A model generated the notes under the pieces. That model saw only the letters and a list, made by a program, of their open reading frames with translations, did no database searches and was not told the origin of the DNA. A program made the translations under genes and the position numbers. A stretch of DNA of 64,000 nucleotides, taken from Nomia melanderi (taxonomy: Eukaryota; Arthropoda; Insecta; Hymenoptera; Halictidae). The stretch is taken from positions 16,981,896 to 17,045,895 of the forward strand of contig NC_135001.1 of NCBI RefSeq assembly GCF_051020985.1, written 5' to 3'. How positions within the stretch are numbered: the first letter of the stretch is position 1; each line of letters starts with the position of its first letter. Positions 13,757-26,900 of this stretch are shown here, in pieces.

Positions 13757-15488
13757 TGTCCGCATTACAATTAATATTATTTTATACATATATTCTACGG
13801 AATGTAGTATTTTTTTAACATTTTGCAGGCGGGAGACTGCAATCACAATTCGAAAACACAACAAACATTGAAAGTGGGGGACTTTATTTTTATGAAAATG
13901 ACATAAATTTATATGGAATTAGTCAATCTTTGATTTACAAGATTAAGATCCTTTAAATTAGTAACATTCGTAAATTGTTAAGTTTATTCACGTGGATAAC
14001 AACTGGATTTACTCGCAACATGTTCAAAAACATGGAAAACGACTCTCATCTACGAAGTGTTAATATTTTCCTATCGGTGGACTATGCTTTTCTTTAAATA
14101 TAATTCTTCTGAAGTAGTTTGTTACAAGAAGTCCCAAGAGTGTGGAATTGATGAGTGCAGAAATGTTAAAAAAGTTGTATTTATTTAATAATATACAAAT
14201 ACTTAATACTCATAAAATTATTCATTTATACGACATAGAAAATATTGTCATTAATAGTAAATTAATATTAAAATGAAAATATTTTGTTCCTTTCTAAAGT
14301 GCAAAATAAGAAAATTAAACATCGTTTGCAAGGAACGTTTAGTCAAATATAAATGTTGGAAAAATTGTTCAACTACCCTTATCAATATTTTCTTTGTAGA
14401 GAGTAATACAAATATTGGATAACATCATATTATTCCATATTTAGTATACAAACAAAAAGATTTATTATTTCATTAATATTCTATACAAATATTAACTCTT
14501 CTATGCTATTCCATGAATATGCACATAACACTACTTTTCCTGCTTTAATGTGTGTACAAACAATTTCTTCAGCAAACACGTTCACAATTTTGATGGAACA
14601 CTTCCTGCCAGGAATAATAGTGGCAAAAAGTGTATCTATCAAATAAAGCTTGTAATTAATGCTAGACACAGTTACAGATGTGCATGGTGTCACCTCTATT
14701 TCATAATATTGTATCGAATAAAAGGAATTTATAACGGTATATTGTATTAATTCGAAAACAGAAAAACAAGGGACGCGCTTGAATCATGAATAATCCCCAG
14801 TTGCGTTGTCACATAAAATATCCAGATTTATGATCTTTCGGAACTGTGCCCTGCATTTGTTACACACTACACACAAAACTTTCCCTCTACCGTTTTCGTT
14901 CTCAGCGCGGAGAAGTATCGTATCGGATGACCGATTGAACGCTGAGAGTGGCTTGCTTATGGCCATTGTTTGCCGATGCAATAAATTATTAGCGATAAGC
15001 CACTAGAGAAGCCGGAGAATAGGAAATGCCGTGGACAAAGAATGGAGGTAACAGCTTTAAATAATGCGTTGCCTCTGAAGGGACCATGGATCAGCGAGGT
15101 TGCGCACTACCCCGTTCAAAAAGTTTCAAAATGGTCTTGTTTACAAGAAACTGTCAATTACTAAGTCATTTGTTTTATTAATCTATTAGATGCTATATAT
15201 TTTCATTGCATATTTCCAATTCAATATTGAACCGTTTTTATTTTGAAGAGATAGATGAATACAATCACTTTTGCCGCGAAATATCGAAGTATCCATGTTT
15301 CCATCGATTAAATGATTTTAACAGATTAATTTGCGGTTCGTTGACTAAAATAAAAGTGTTTGATAAGATTTAGATTATAACTTTATTATGAATAAAATGT
15401 CCTCGTTAATTACGTAAATGTTTCACTCTCGCAATTTTCTCGAAATATGGACTTACACATTTTTCAAAATAAATGGTCTGAAATGCTT

Positions 15489-15700
15489 CGCCTACTTCAG
15501 ACTGGTTATTGCCAGTCTAGATTAAAGCGTGCGGTAATTTTCGTGATGTCAAAATACATCGAACGCAATGCTTGTTCGAAACTTTTTGACAAAAAATTCA
15601 ACGAACCTCATCCTGTAAACGCGGTACTCATTCGACTAGGCACTTCACAATTTTTATTTATTCTCACGATTAAAGCAACTACTACGTAGGCATTGATTTG
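15489..15700 (+). pseudogene. Possible helix-turn-helix transposase fragment, weak
   Basis: The frame contains RAVIFVMSKYIERNACSKLF, then KKFNEPHPVN and IRLG. The spacing resembles the N-terminal DNA-binding domain of mariner-related or DUF4817-type transposases, in which a Y/F-x-E helix, a F-x-x-x-F helix and a P-P turn precede the recognition helix. After this the frame is broken. No terminal repeats were found. It could be chance. Confidence 0.2.
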
Positions 15701-17310
15701 AATAAGTTCAAGAGATACAACAGAATTGACTGACAAAGTCAAACACCATAACTAAGTTTCGAGCATGGACAAAAGTTGCTGCAAATGTATTGTGTACAAC
15801 AAGAACTACTTTGAAGATAACAAAATAAAGATTCGTGAATATGTGAATTGTTTGTGTCCCTGGTATTTTTTAGCAACGTAGTATATTACGTCGGCACAAT
15901 CAACACCTACACTATCCAGTTTCACAGGCGGAGGCTATTTGGTTGGTTGCCTAAAGTGTTGCTTACATTTTCAGGGGAAGGCGTCGTATACGAAAACGAA
16001 CGGCCCGACGAATGAGGAAGGAAGGAACAGCGGGGGCGTGTCGAAGGGAACGTTTTCAAAATATGAGATCATACATTACGGATATTTACAGCTCTAGGAA
16101 CATTCTTTGGCCGAACGTTCCTCGGTTCCTCGGTGTATTTATTGTCTTGCAGATAAGAGATTAGGGACTTCATAAATTGATGCAACGATACAAACGTCCG
16201 GCGGAAAATATACTTCGGTGCAAGTGCGGATACGAAGAAAGTACCTAGCACTGAATAGAAACAGCGGCGAAGGTGATAAATTATTATTTCTAATTTCATT
16301 TATTTATTTATTTGTCGAGTCACAATCTTTTAATATAATTTTCTATGGATACTGTACAAGTTGTGACTATGTGTGAAATAACAGTTCATTTATAAAAATG
16401 TTACTACTAAAGCTGATTATAGTAAAATTAGGTATGAATGACTCAGTTTAGAAATTATACGTTTTAAAATTGATGCTGCATCTGAGAGGAGATAAATTTT
16501 GTGACATAAGCTATTTATAAATGCGATTGATTATTTAAGTTAAATCATGCAAATTAGGAAATTGTAGTATCGGTAGAATGTTTGATGCTATTATTATTGT
16601 AACGAGACTTGACGTATAGAACGACTAGAAGAAACGCGAATGTTGAGCAAACCCATAATTTATGGTGTCACAGTAGAAGTCAAGAGCGAGTAAGATATTA
16701 AATATAATAAGGCGATTAGAAAGGGTTATAAGATTTAATCAAATTAATATTCATAGCAGTCTATTAGAATAAGTTGCTTCATTCTTCCTGTTCAACCACA
16801 GATTATACATATTACCGACACAGTAACCAAAGAACATGATGTTCCAGTTACGTTCTAAGAACGTAGAAATTAATTGTTCACTGGTAATTGAAATTCAAGA
16901 TTATTAAGTGCGCGCGTTGCACGCATATTCAGGACACTCATTAAAAAAGAAGAAAAGAGAATTCAAATGTAGTTCAACCGACTGCAGCAGACGTTCCGTC
17001 GTTAATAACTTTCCCCCCGGACAATTCAATTCTCGTTAAATAATAACGTGTTCAAGTAGACTTAACCGTACTTTCGGTGTATCGCGGCCCTCGTTATTTT
17101 TCCATTTCCCGCGCATCGGAGGTACTTGATGAAAACGGGGGAACGCTCGCGGGGATCGTAAGTTGTAATTACGCTGATTTGAATCGGACCAAACCGTTTA
17201 ATGTAACAGTTAAAAGTTCGCGTTAAATAATGGGCCGCGCGTTTTTCACGTGCAAACTAGAACATTAATTGACGCAAAAAGAGGAGCACGGAAAAATGAA
17301 AGGGGAAAGT

Positions 17311-17352
17311 CGGGTGGCGGGGCGGGGGGGGGGGGGGAGGAGGTAGGTGGAT
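17311..17352 (+). repeat. G-rich tract with a 14-base G run
   Basis: A G run at 17324-17337 preceded by GGGTGGCGGGGC and followed by GGAGGAGG. The spacing of G runs would allow a G-quadruplex on the + strand. A similar 12-base run is at 23086-23097. Run length is prone to sequencing error. Confidence 0.8.
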
Positions 17353-20300
17353 AGGGAAAAAAATGAAAAGAAATTAATCGAGGCACACGGCCTAGTTTCT
17401 ATGCTTGATCGATTTTCATCTGCACGTGACAGTGGAAACGGCGCGCCAAAGTCAGCCGTGATGTTTGGTGAAACAAAGCTGAGTAATGGAAGGAGTGGGG
17501 AATGAATTCCATGGCCAGTATCAAGTTCCGGGAGGAGGGATATTTCGTACTTCGACAGGATCGAAATGGATTACGACGTTCGAAGAGTTCCGGAGGTGAT
17601 CGATCCGCGCGCGCCTATGTGCAGGACTAATGGGAGTCAAAAGAGGAGAGATTGGAATCGGTGATCTAGCCGGCCGATACGTTCGGCCGTGATTCAATTT
17701 ATTTATCGAATCCCCGAAGACGTCGGGAAACGTCGCCTAACGGAGGCTGTTCGAGTGTATTATTAAGGATCCCGGAAGGACGCTTTACGAGGGCACAAAA
17801 TAAATAACAGCCCCGGAAGTCCTTCTTAACATTCGTACTCTATTTATTTAAGACTCTTATTCAAAGGGATGAGCCCCGAGCCGGCGATGCTGGTCTGGTA
17901 TTTATAGTATTTGGATTATGGAATAATCCTTCGCGGAGACTGCGGCGCAACGGAGGGAACGAAGGGAGTGCACGGTGTTTACCAATATCCTTCGCCTCTT
18001 TCTTTCTCCGCCGGTTCTGCCTTCTCCGCGCCGGTTCTCTCCCTTTCTCTCAATTCCCATTCGGCGATCCCGCTCGAGAAACTTCAATCTTTTCTCCCAT
18101 CTGGATTACTCGTGCATCGAGAGCTCTCCACCAGAATTTCGTCTTTTAACGTGAAATTCGTCCAGTTTATTCGCAACCTCAATAATTTTCGCGTAGAATT
18201 ACTCGAGACATCTGAAACGCCGGTCCCGGTATTCCATCAAAGCCTTCTTTAATTTCATCCCGCCCCTCCTTGATGCCCGTATCGGCGTTGGCTTTCGTTA
18301 AATCGTTTCGCGATATTTTCTGGTAATGAACATCCTGAAAAATGGAACGCGGCAATTTGTAAAAGTCTGAGAGGCCTTCTCATCCGTTCATTAGATTCGA
18401 TGTTGAGTATGAGCGATTTTCTTTTAATGGGTACATTCGATCAAGCATCCGAGTGCTGAGTTGGTGCTCGGAAAATTGCTGAACGTGGACGGTTGAACTT
18501 TAGTATCATTAATTAATGTACGGAGAGAATTGGGATTACTTTTATTTATCACTTTCAGTGGTTAAACGTGTTTAAGTGGAGAAAGTTCAGACCTGAGGAC
18601 AGTCAATGACACGGAGTAGAACTAATAAAATGTATGTTATGAAGAAATAAAAATTATAGAAGAATAAAATAATAGAGATAAGAGGATTGGCGTAAACGAT
18701 TTAATTCAAATAATTCCTTTGAATGTAGTTACGCAGTAACGCGTACAATAGAAGTTGTATCTAACAGATTCATCTTTTTACGTGTTATCACTTTGTCCAT
18801 TCTCACAAAGAATACACTAAGTTTTTTTCATTATTGCCCGATTCGAAACATTCCATAAATTTGTTCAATCAGTGGATAATAATTACTACCAGCAACAGAT
18901 AAATGTTTTGGATCGGTAGAAATTATGTATGCAACACAATAGGACAAATTATGATGAAAGCAATTTAATGTACACCATTCAAATAGTTTACACTATTGAT
19001 AAACTATGGGGAAAATTCAGCTATTTATCAAATTTGTAGATATTTCACTTTTTGGAACACTTCAAATACACTTTCATTGAAGATGAATAGTCCAGAATAA
19101 AAGAACATTGTTCAGAAAATAAAACGTTGCAACAAATTTTACAAGCTCCACAATTAACAGCTATATAAGAGTGTAGGACGCTAAAAAGAGGAGGACGATC
19201 TTTTACAATATTAATTCAAACAATGTGTTGTTTTCTCTATTCCCGTCATGCGTCACAGTGATTCCAAAATGCACTTCTAGTTGCTTTTTCGTTTCTTCTC
19301 GAGTTTAATTTTAGTTTAGCGCGGCTGAAGTCGTTCGGGCTATATTCACCGTATATACACGAACATTTTTATAGACATACGCTGTGTATGTGCAAATATT
19401 CTAGCAGATACTCGCTCTGTATCCGAAAATCCGGTACAAAGGGTTTTCCAATACAGTACGTGTATCATGAAAGAATTTAGCTACAATTCTTTACAAAGTG
19501 TTGCAAAATTCTGTAGCAACGCCGAATATCTATCGCCGAAATATTCACGGTTTCTACGAGGGAAGTTTTTGGTTTTCATTGATTTTTTACGGCAAGCTTG
19601 GACTTCTTTGTTCCCTGCTATGAATAACGGTGATCGGCAGCTTGCTTGTTTGAAACAGTTTTATCATCGATTTTTATACTCTCGCTATTAGAAACTATAA
19701 CATTAATGGACATGTTATTGTTCTTTATATTGATTATATTTGAATGATAATGTGTTAGATCATTTTTAGACAACCAAATATTTTACCATTGACGAACATG
19801 TTGAAAAACTGGCTATTCGTTACTCTCGTAGTATTGGTTCCGCATTTCATGATAAAGCAACATTTTGCGGAACGTTGCAATTTTCCTTTATTTTCCTTTA
19901 TTTATAGAGGAACTATACTTTTACGTGTACCCAGAAATAATAAAAGTTTTTCGAGAACTTAGGATACTGCAAATATATGCTTTGTGTATGAATTCTGTTC
20001 ATTATAATGATTTTTTCTTTCTACTCTCTAGTAGTTATTTAAACATTTCATTTAATTTAGTAAATGATACCTGAGAACATTTAGAAGTGTTTTAAACGTA
20101 CACATGTAGAAAGTGTAGACAAATATCATTTTCGATTACAAATAATAATTTGTAAATGCTAGTTAATATTTATAAACATAAATGTGTTAATGTAACTGCA
20201 GTAAAAAGGGGTTTTGCGTTCTCAACTGTTCTGTTACTAGAAAGGCTTTCTACCTGTGAAGTACCTTTACATAGATAGATTTCGATTATCGTCTGACCCA

Positions 20301-21256
20301 CTTCCCTAATTATACTGACGTAAATCAAGGTTGTTCTTGTGCAAATTAGGCTCGCACCGACCATGAAGGTCTCGGCTTCTACGAAATCAGTTTATTCTTA
20401 GCAGCCATTAATTGGTATTTTTCGTTAGATGCATGACCCATTTGTACAGCACTTGCATAACGTACATTTGGTTTCTGTGCAGAACAATGAATTCTTAACA
20501 TCGATTATAAAGTCTGCGTGTATATTAGTAACTGAAAAGACATTTATTTCTTTTCTGGTAATACATTTAATTATTTTTAATTCATTGTACGTGGAAGATT
20601 TGTGCAGAAGAAATATCATCGTACAGAAATCAGAAATCCTGTAATTCTCTAGAATAAAATTTCTTCGAGTCGGATGAAGAAATTATCTAACCGAAAACAG
20701 AATGTAATCGTTGATAACGGCCACTGATAACTGTTAGCTTTGGAAAACAAACTCACTCTGACCTGGATCGAAGAGTTCTCCATGAAAAGAAATTTTCATA
20801 AAATGCAGTTTACGAAAAAATGTCACATGCGAGGGTTATTGACATATAACTTGATCTAACGTGTTGAAAAATTATATTCAGCAGAAAATTTTCATTTTCA
20901 ATAAAGAACTGATTTTAAACATATCTTTCTTATTGATAAAAAATGACATTATAAATGCACAAATCATAAAGAGTGGAGAAAATGTAACGACAATTCCAAG
21001 AAAGTATTAAATGATAAAATTTTGAGAGATGGAATACAGAGTTTACAAAATATAAACCAAAGTAATATTTAAGCTCTAAATAACAAATACTTTTCAGATG
21101 TTCATACGGTCAATATTTCTAAGAAATTTTTCACAAATATTTTCCAATATCAAATAATCCCTACAATTAACATGTACAACATAGATACTTACATGTCGAT
21201 GTCATAAGAACAACATTAAAAAATTCGAAATGTGACCTATATTTTATAATAATTAA

Positions 21257-21470
21257 CACTAATCATACCGGGAACCGATCGAATGACAGGATTTAAAATT
21301 CTGCGTTCTCTCTTATTCATTTAATTTAATATGAATTCCTATATGGTCCTATTAAATTTTTTTCAATTTTCATCCTTCCTTTCGTTTCTGTTTCCACTGA
21401 AAAAATGATCATCAAATTTGTTATCTGTATTTTGTAGCCAGTTATTTGACTAGTCACGATAAGAAAAGTG
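21257..21470. mobile_element. TTAA-flanked miniature element, type A, copy 4
   Basis: Left flank TTAA (21253-21256), then CACTAATCATACCGGGAACC. The inverted right end starts CACTTTTCTTATCGTGAC and aligns loosely with it. Right flank is CTAG, decayed from TTAA if the boundary is right. Most diverged copy in the group. Confidence 0.4.
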
Positions 21471-21474
21471 CTAG

Positions 21475-23742
21475 TATGGTTTCATCTGATCATCCGTTTC
21501 ACTTGAAAGAGTTCGAATACCTTAGTAATCCACTGTTCACCAAATATAACACGAATAAAGCGATCGTACAAAAAACATTGAAAAATATTTCCTCCGTCTG
21601 AATGTAACGTTGATGCATTTGTTTTGCAGGGATATAAAGTAAACGAACCCAGCGTTGCGTGAAAATTTCATTGACCACGCGAGACTTCAATAGACGACAG
21701 CAACAACAAAAGCGGAAGTTCCTCGTAAGATTTGATACAGGGATGCAGTTACAATTGGACAGAGGTAAACAAAACCAAGAAACGACAAAAGCTCTCCTTC
21801 TCGTAAGACGGTAACTATAACCCCTTGGACAGTCTGTTCCATGCTTCTCAAATTGGTCAAACAGGCGGAGATCTTCTGGGAGTGTCAGCGTACATATCAA
21901 CCCTCGAAGTTGTTTCAACATGTTAGCAAAATCCCTAGACCGATCATGTTAGATTCAAATCCTTCGACTTTCCATTACCTTATCACTCACGCGATACGTT
22001 TGTTTATAATAACCGATAGTTCAGACTCCAAAATTCTTTCTTCAGAAGAATATAAATAAACAAACAAATACAACTAAGTGAACTAAAACATAAATGAGAG
22101 CTGTTTAAATTGTGTATTGCACGCGTAACACAGTAATATTCTCTATATAATGTGTTACGTATTTTCTGACAACTGACAAATATATTAGTTCAGATATTAA
22201 TATTTCTTAAACATTACTGCTTCACAGTTGAAAGCGTTGCATTCGCTACAACTGCACAACAATATTCTCGAAAACACGAATCTAAATTGACCCGGCACTG
22301 TTTTCCCCGAGTTAATCAAATAGAAATCGGGGGCTTCGTTTCACCGTAACAAGCGCAATACTCCCGAGACAAAATCCTCCGGCAATTTACGCGTATGAGG
22401 AAGAAGCCAGTAACTTTTCGTCCCTCGTATAAGCGGTGAAGTTGCCGGGGATATTTTCGAGCGAAACAATTCGTGCCTTCTGGCGGGGATATTTCCCAAG
22501 GAGTATTAAACATTAATTACCCGCGCAGCAGAAGAAACAATTGCGAGCATAATTATAAGAAAACATGGCTGCGTCGGGTCTGGCCGCGGCAGCGTGGCTG
22601 GTTACACCCGGTCCGGAAACTTTCGGAGTTCTTCCGACGGCCCGAAACTTTTACTCCCTAATTAGAAATTAATAAAGATTAATAGCTTTATCGGCAGACT
22701 ATTAAATCCCGCCACCGCGGAGGGTCGCCGGCGTTAAGGAATCGGACAGGATCGGTACACTCCGCGATCGAAATTTCCCTCGCCGAGACAACGGTCCGGG
22801 TGCTTCAATTTCACGGGACGCGGCCCGTATTTTCAGAAGCTGCGCGTGACAGACGCTATTTACCCGACGAAAAAGAAGAAGACCGAAGTTGCCGGGAAGA
22901 ATTACAATCGACGCGCGCCCCGATAAAACCTTTCAATTTCGCTTTCGAAACTGTTCGTCTCCTTTTTTCGCTTATTTCTCCGGGCAGCTCGTTCGGGTGT
23001 CTCATTTCGGGACTGTCGTGCAATCTGCATCGCCCGGTAAACGGAACGCGGAGGAACGACTTCGACGAGCCGGATGAAAGGGGACGGGGGGGGGGGGAGG
23101 AACGAAATAAGCAGCGCGATGAGGGAAAAGAGGAAGGAACAGACAGCGAGAGTGAACGGCAGCGGGTCGAAGGAAAAGGGAGAAAAAAAGAAATCAATGA
23201 GCGGAAACATGAGACGGTGGTGAAGGGCTGGCGGGAGGGGGCCAGGGCGGAGCTGACGGTGCTGTAGTTTCTCTATTTCCTTCATTAACTCTGGTTCAAC
23301 AGCGGCGTAACTTTTAATTGGAAGTAGTGGGGGCGTCGAGGCTCATTTCCCGGCGGACTTCCCCATACTGGAATTCGAAGCTGGTCCCAAGCGTCTTGGG
23401 AGAGGTCAGTTCATTCGTTGCAATATTCCCAGACCTCTGGATTCCATGCACCCGTGACGTAATCTCCTATAACGAGTGTCCAAAGTATCCTCGAACTAGA
23501 AACGCCTGTAGTGCTTTTGTCGTTTATAAGCGGGCCTTTGTCGACCCCCACGCCTTTCCATTACAATACGCCCCGCTCGCTCTCGGGTTAAAGTGTGAAA
23601 ACCGCGGGAAAAGAAGGCGCGCATATAGTCGGAACGCTTTGCCCGTTGATCGCGTTACCGGGAAAACTCCTGGATCGATTGATCGGCCGATTTGACTAAG
23701 CGTTCGGCGGGTTCGTTTGCAAGGGTCATCGATAGTGTTGTC
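21475..23742. other. Non-coding DNA with a CpG-rich block
   Basis: 22280-23720 is CpG-rich with purine-rich (GA) sequence around 23060-23250. Open frames here translate to low-complexity Arg/Glu or Ser/Pro sequence and look composition-driven. Confidence 0.5.
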
Positions 23743-23746
23743 TTAA

Positions 23747-23939
23747 CACTTTGCTGACCGGTCAACTCGTATTTCACGACTCAAACCGTTCACGAATTAA
23801 GTTATTTCTTTAATTAATCGTCGAAAAAGTTAGCTTAAAGAAAATTTAAGGTAAAAGAATTATTAGTATATGTAAATGAAGTATGTGCATTGAAGTTTAA
23901 GGAAATAATTGTCGAAGAAAATTACCGGTTAGTAAGTCA
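23747..23939. mobile_element. TTAA-flanked miniature element, type E
   Basis: 193 bp between TTAA sites (23743-23746, 23940-23943). The left end CACTTTGCTGACCGGT and the inverted right end TGACTTACTAACCGGT align with one indel. A second copy of the left-end motif (CACTGTGCTGATCGGT) occurs near 24255 without a partner. Confidence 0.45.
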
Positions 23940-23943
23940 TTAA

Positions 23944-26900
23944 GAAATTATTGACTGGAAACATAATACGTTGCCTTTTGGTAACCGAATATTTTTAACC
24001 AGAGATGTAACGTGATGTCTTTTGATAATTACGGGTATTATAGGATTCAATTGTGACTATCATATTATCATACTCTTAAAACATATTCCAATATTTTATG
24101 TAGTAATATATGTACAAAATATCAAGTAAACACATTACCTAATAAAAAATTTATTTTTCTTTATTCATGCTCAGGTATTTTAATATCACTTTTAGAAAAA
24201 ATCACTGGCCGTACGTGTCATTTTTTATAAAAATTTTTCGATCAACAATGTGTCAACACTGTGCTGATCGGTAATTTTGCTCGAAAAATTGTTCACTGAC
24301 GAATATAAAATAAGGACATCTTTGTACTCCGATATGTACACTCTATTTACATATAATATACTAAAACGATTTAATTAATTAACCCCGTACACTCGAAATC
24401 ATTATCCTAGTAAAATGATTCTATCTCAGATGTATTTCGTTCGATTTCAATGAAAATACACATAATATACATACGTACAAAAATTTGAAAATATGTACAA
24501 TCCAAAGGATTCTTTGCTCGTTTCCATTGTGTATCGTATTTCAAACACTATCGTGGACCAATGTACCCACACCCTATCACTTTCAATCGCCATATTTAAA
24601 AGAGCGTTTCAAACATTATTCCAAATAGCTCGGCAGGGTAAATGTAGTTTCGCTGTAAAATGTATCCAGACAATGCAGCTAATAGACACAAAACTGTCTC
24701 CTGTAAGCGCACGGGAGGCATTAAGCGCATTTGGGACAGAAGGAAACGACGAGGGAAATGATTTAAATAAAACTTTGCCGCGGCGTCACCTTCTAAAACG
24801 CAAAATAATAGAAGCGGCAGCTGCTACTGGAACCGTGCATACCCTGTTTCCTTTTCCTCGCGCGGATGCGCATGTGTCGCTGGTAAGGCCGTCGCGCCGG
24901 CCGGAGTAAAAACTGATAAAAATCGAGGTAAACAGTTACGCGTACGGAGAAGAGCCTGCAGCTAAGTAAAAATGTAATGATCCTCGGATAAAGGCGCGTA
25001 TCGACAGATCCGGTAATCTAGTCCGAATTTACGATGATCCTTCGCGCCTGCTGCGCTACGATACTATCGGTTTCTCATCACATCCGTTGGTATATTGTTA
25101 TTTCGGCAGTTCACCAAGGATCTCCCCGCCGCGACCGTATAAAGATCCTTCCGAGGTATTCAACATAACTATCCGATAATAGCATATTACCGCGTAATGG
25201 TATATTCTACTTTCGATTAGAAATCCTATCATCTGAACTCTCCGTGCCCTACTTCTATGTATTCACCTCATATTCAGCGCACTTTTCCTGAATCGAGGTT
25301 CGGAATGTATTCGATCGGTGGTAATCCCCGCGGAACGATTACGTCTTGCATGGAGTAACTGCTTATTGAAATTCCTCCGGTTTTAACGTCTTCGAACGGT
25401 TACGACACGGTAACTCTGATCTCGGAAACGCATTTCGATCTAATTACGTATAATGCTTTTACTAATCAAATTATTTCTTTAGGAAACGGTTTAAAGGTAT
25501 AACGAAAATTTCCTTCCTCCGATTTCGTAATTTTCTACATTTTTAGGAATGTACTTTGAAGATGTTTGTGTATTAGGTCACTATATAACGTGCCGTTCAT
25601 TTTTCTATAATATGAAATAATATTTTATTGAATGTAATACTTTTATAATTTCACGACCCGTCGAATATCTTCTACTGACTAAACTGAAGCAGTTCAAACT
25701 CGTATCGCTCTGTAATTACAAAACGTAACACGAGAACTATTAACGTATTACCGTGGAACGAATTTATGGGATGATATAATGTATACTCTTCAGAATTATA
25801 AATGTTATATACGTAGGTTTGAAACACGAGGAGTCATTGATGATTCGTATGTGCGCAGTATGCTAATGCACCAGGTATCTTATGGTACTCTTAATGGCAC
25901 CCTAATATTTATAAGTGTATATAGGAAGTTTTTTACGTTAATCGTTTAAATTTTTTAATGAATATTGTATGAAATTTGTTTATTCTAGTCACTCGTACAA
26001 AATAATCGAGAAATTGTATTAAGTTGCTATCAAACATGTAAAAAATCATGTGTTACATCATATGATCATAAAATATTAGAAGTTATTAAATTAATATAAG
26101 AACAGCCAATATAGTGATCAACTGTTGTAGTTATGAGTTTGTTGCATTCACAAAAAATAAGAGTGAATTCTCAAATTTATTTCTCTAACTATTTATTTTT
26201 ATGCTTGGAAGTAAAATCTAATAAAGCATTTACTTTTATAAGTCAAATAAAGTAATGGGGACACAGCTTGGAACGAATAAACAAGAATTTTACGATTTAG
26301 CCACCCTAAGTACCGATAGCGTGATACTGCTAAAGCCGCAAAAATTTCTAGGAGACAAGAAAGCAGCGCTACATGGCCTGATTTATGCTAAAGAAAGTCT
26401 TCTATGCAGCTGTAGAATAGCAGATTAAGGTAGTTACCATAAATATTGAAGTACTTATTTGTTTCAAAGTTGCTTTCAAAACTTAAACGTACTTTGTTTT
26501 AAATCCAGTGGCTTAAGCTAGTGCCACGGTATCTTTAGAAATTTCTTGTTGAATCAGGCTGTAATCTTGAACACGTATTCTATACACTTTTCGTTGTTTG
26601 AAACTAAAATTACATGTACGCAACAAAAGTTTAACGTCGACTTGTTAACCCACAGAAGTAGTGAAAACTGCGTTATTTATTTTTAATTGGTCCTGGCTGT
26701 ACAAACCCTTTTCCAAAAATACGAACGTAGTTCCAATTATTTATAACCATACTTGCAGCGAATGCAATTAATGTCGATTCACTAACTTTTTAATGGTACA
26801 AAATCGGATGTTCTATAAATATTGGTAAGGCGATTAAAATATAGAAATGTAAAACGCATCAAGCATGCATAACCACTCGATTTAAAAAAACTCTGAATGT

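Larger units (their letters stand above)
13757..21252. other. Non-coding DNA, AT-rich then GC-richer then AT-rich
   Basis: 13757-15000 and 18500-21250 are AT-rich with nothing recognised except the weak transposase-like fragment at 15489-15700. 16900-18330 is GC-richer and holds the G-run. Short ATTT repeats occur near 16300. No gene supported. Confidence 0.5.

Noticed and set aside
22800..23267. 155-codon plus-strand frame in CpG-rich DNA
   Set aside because: The second half is low-complexity Arg/Glu/Gly from a GA-rich tract, with competing frames on the other strand and no domain.
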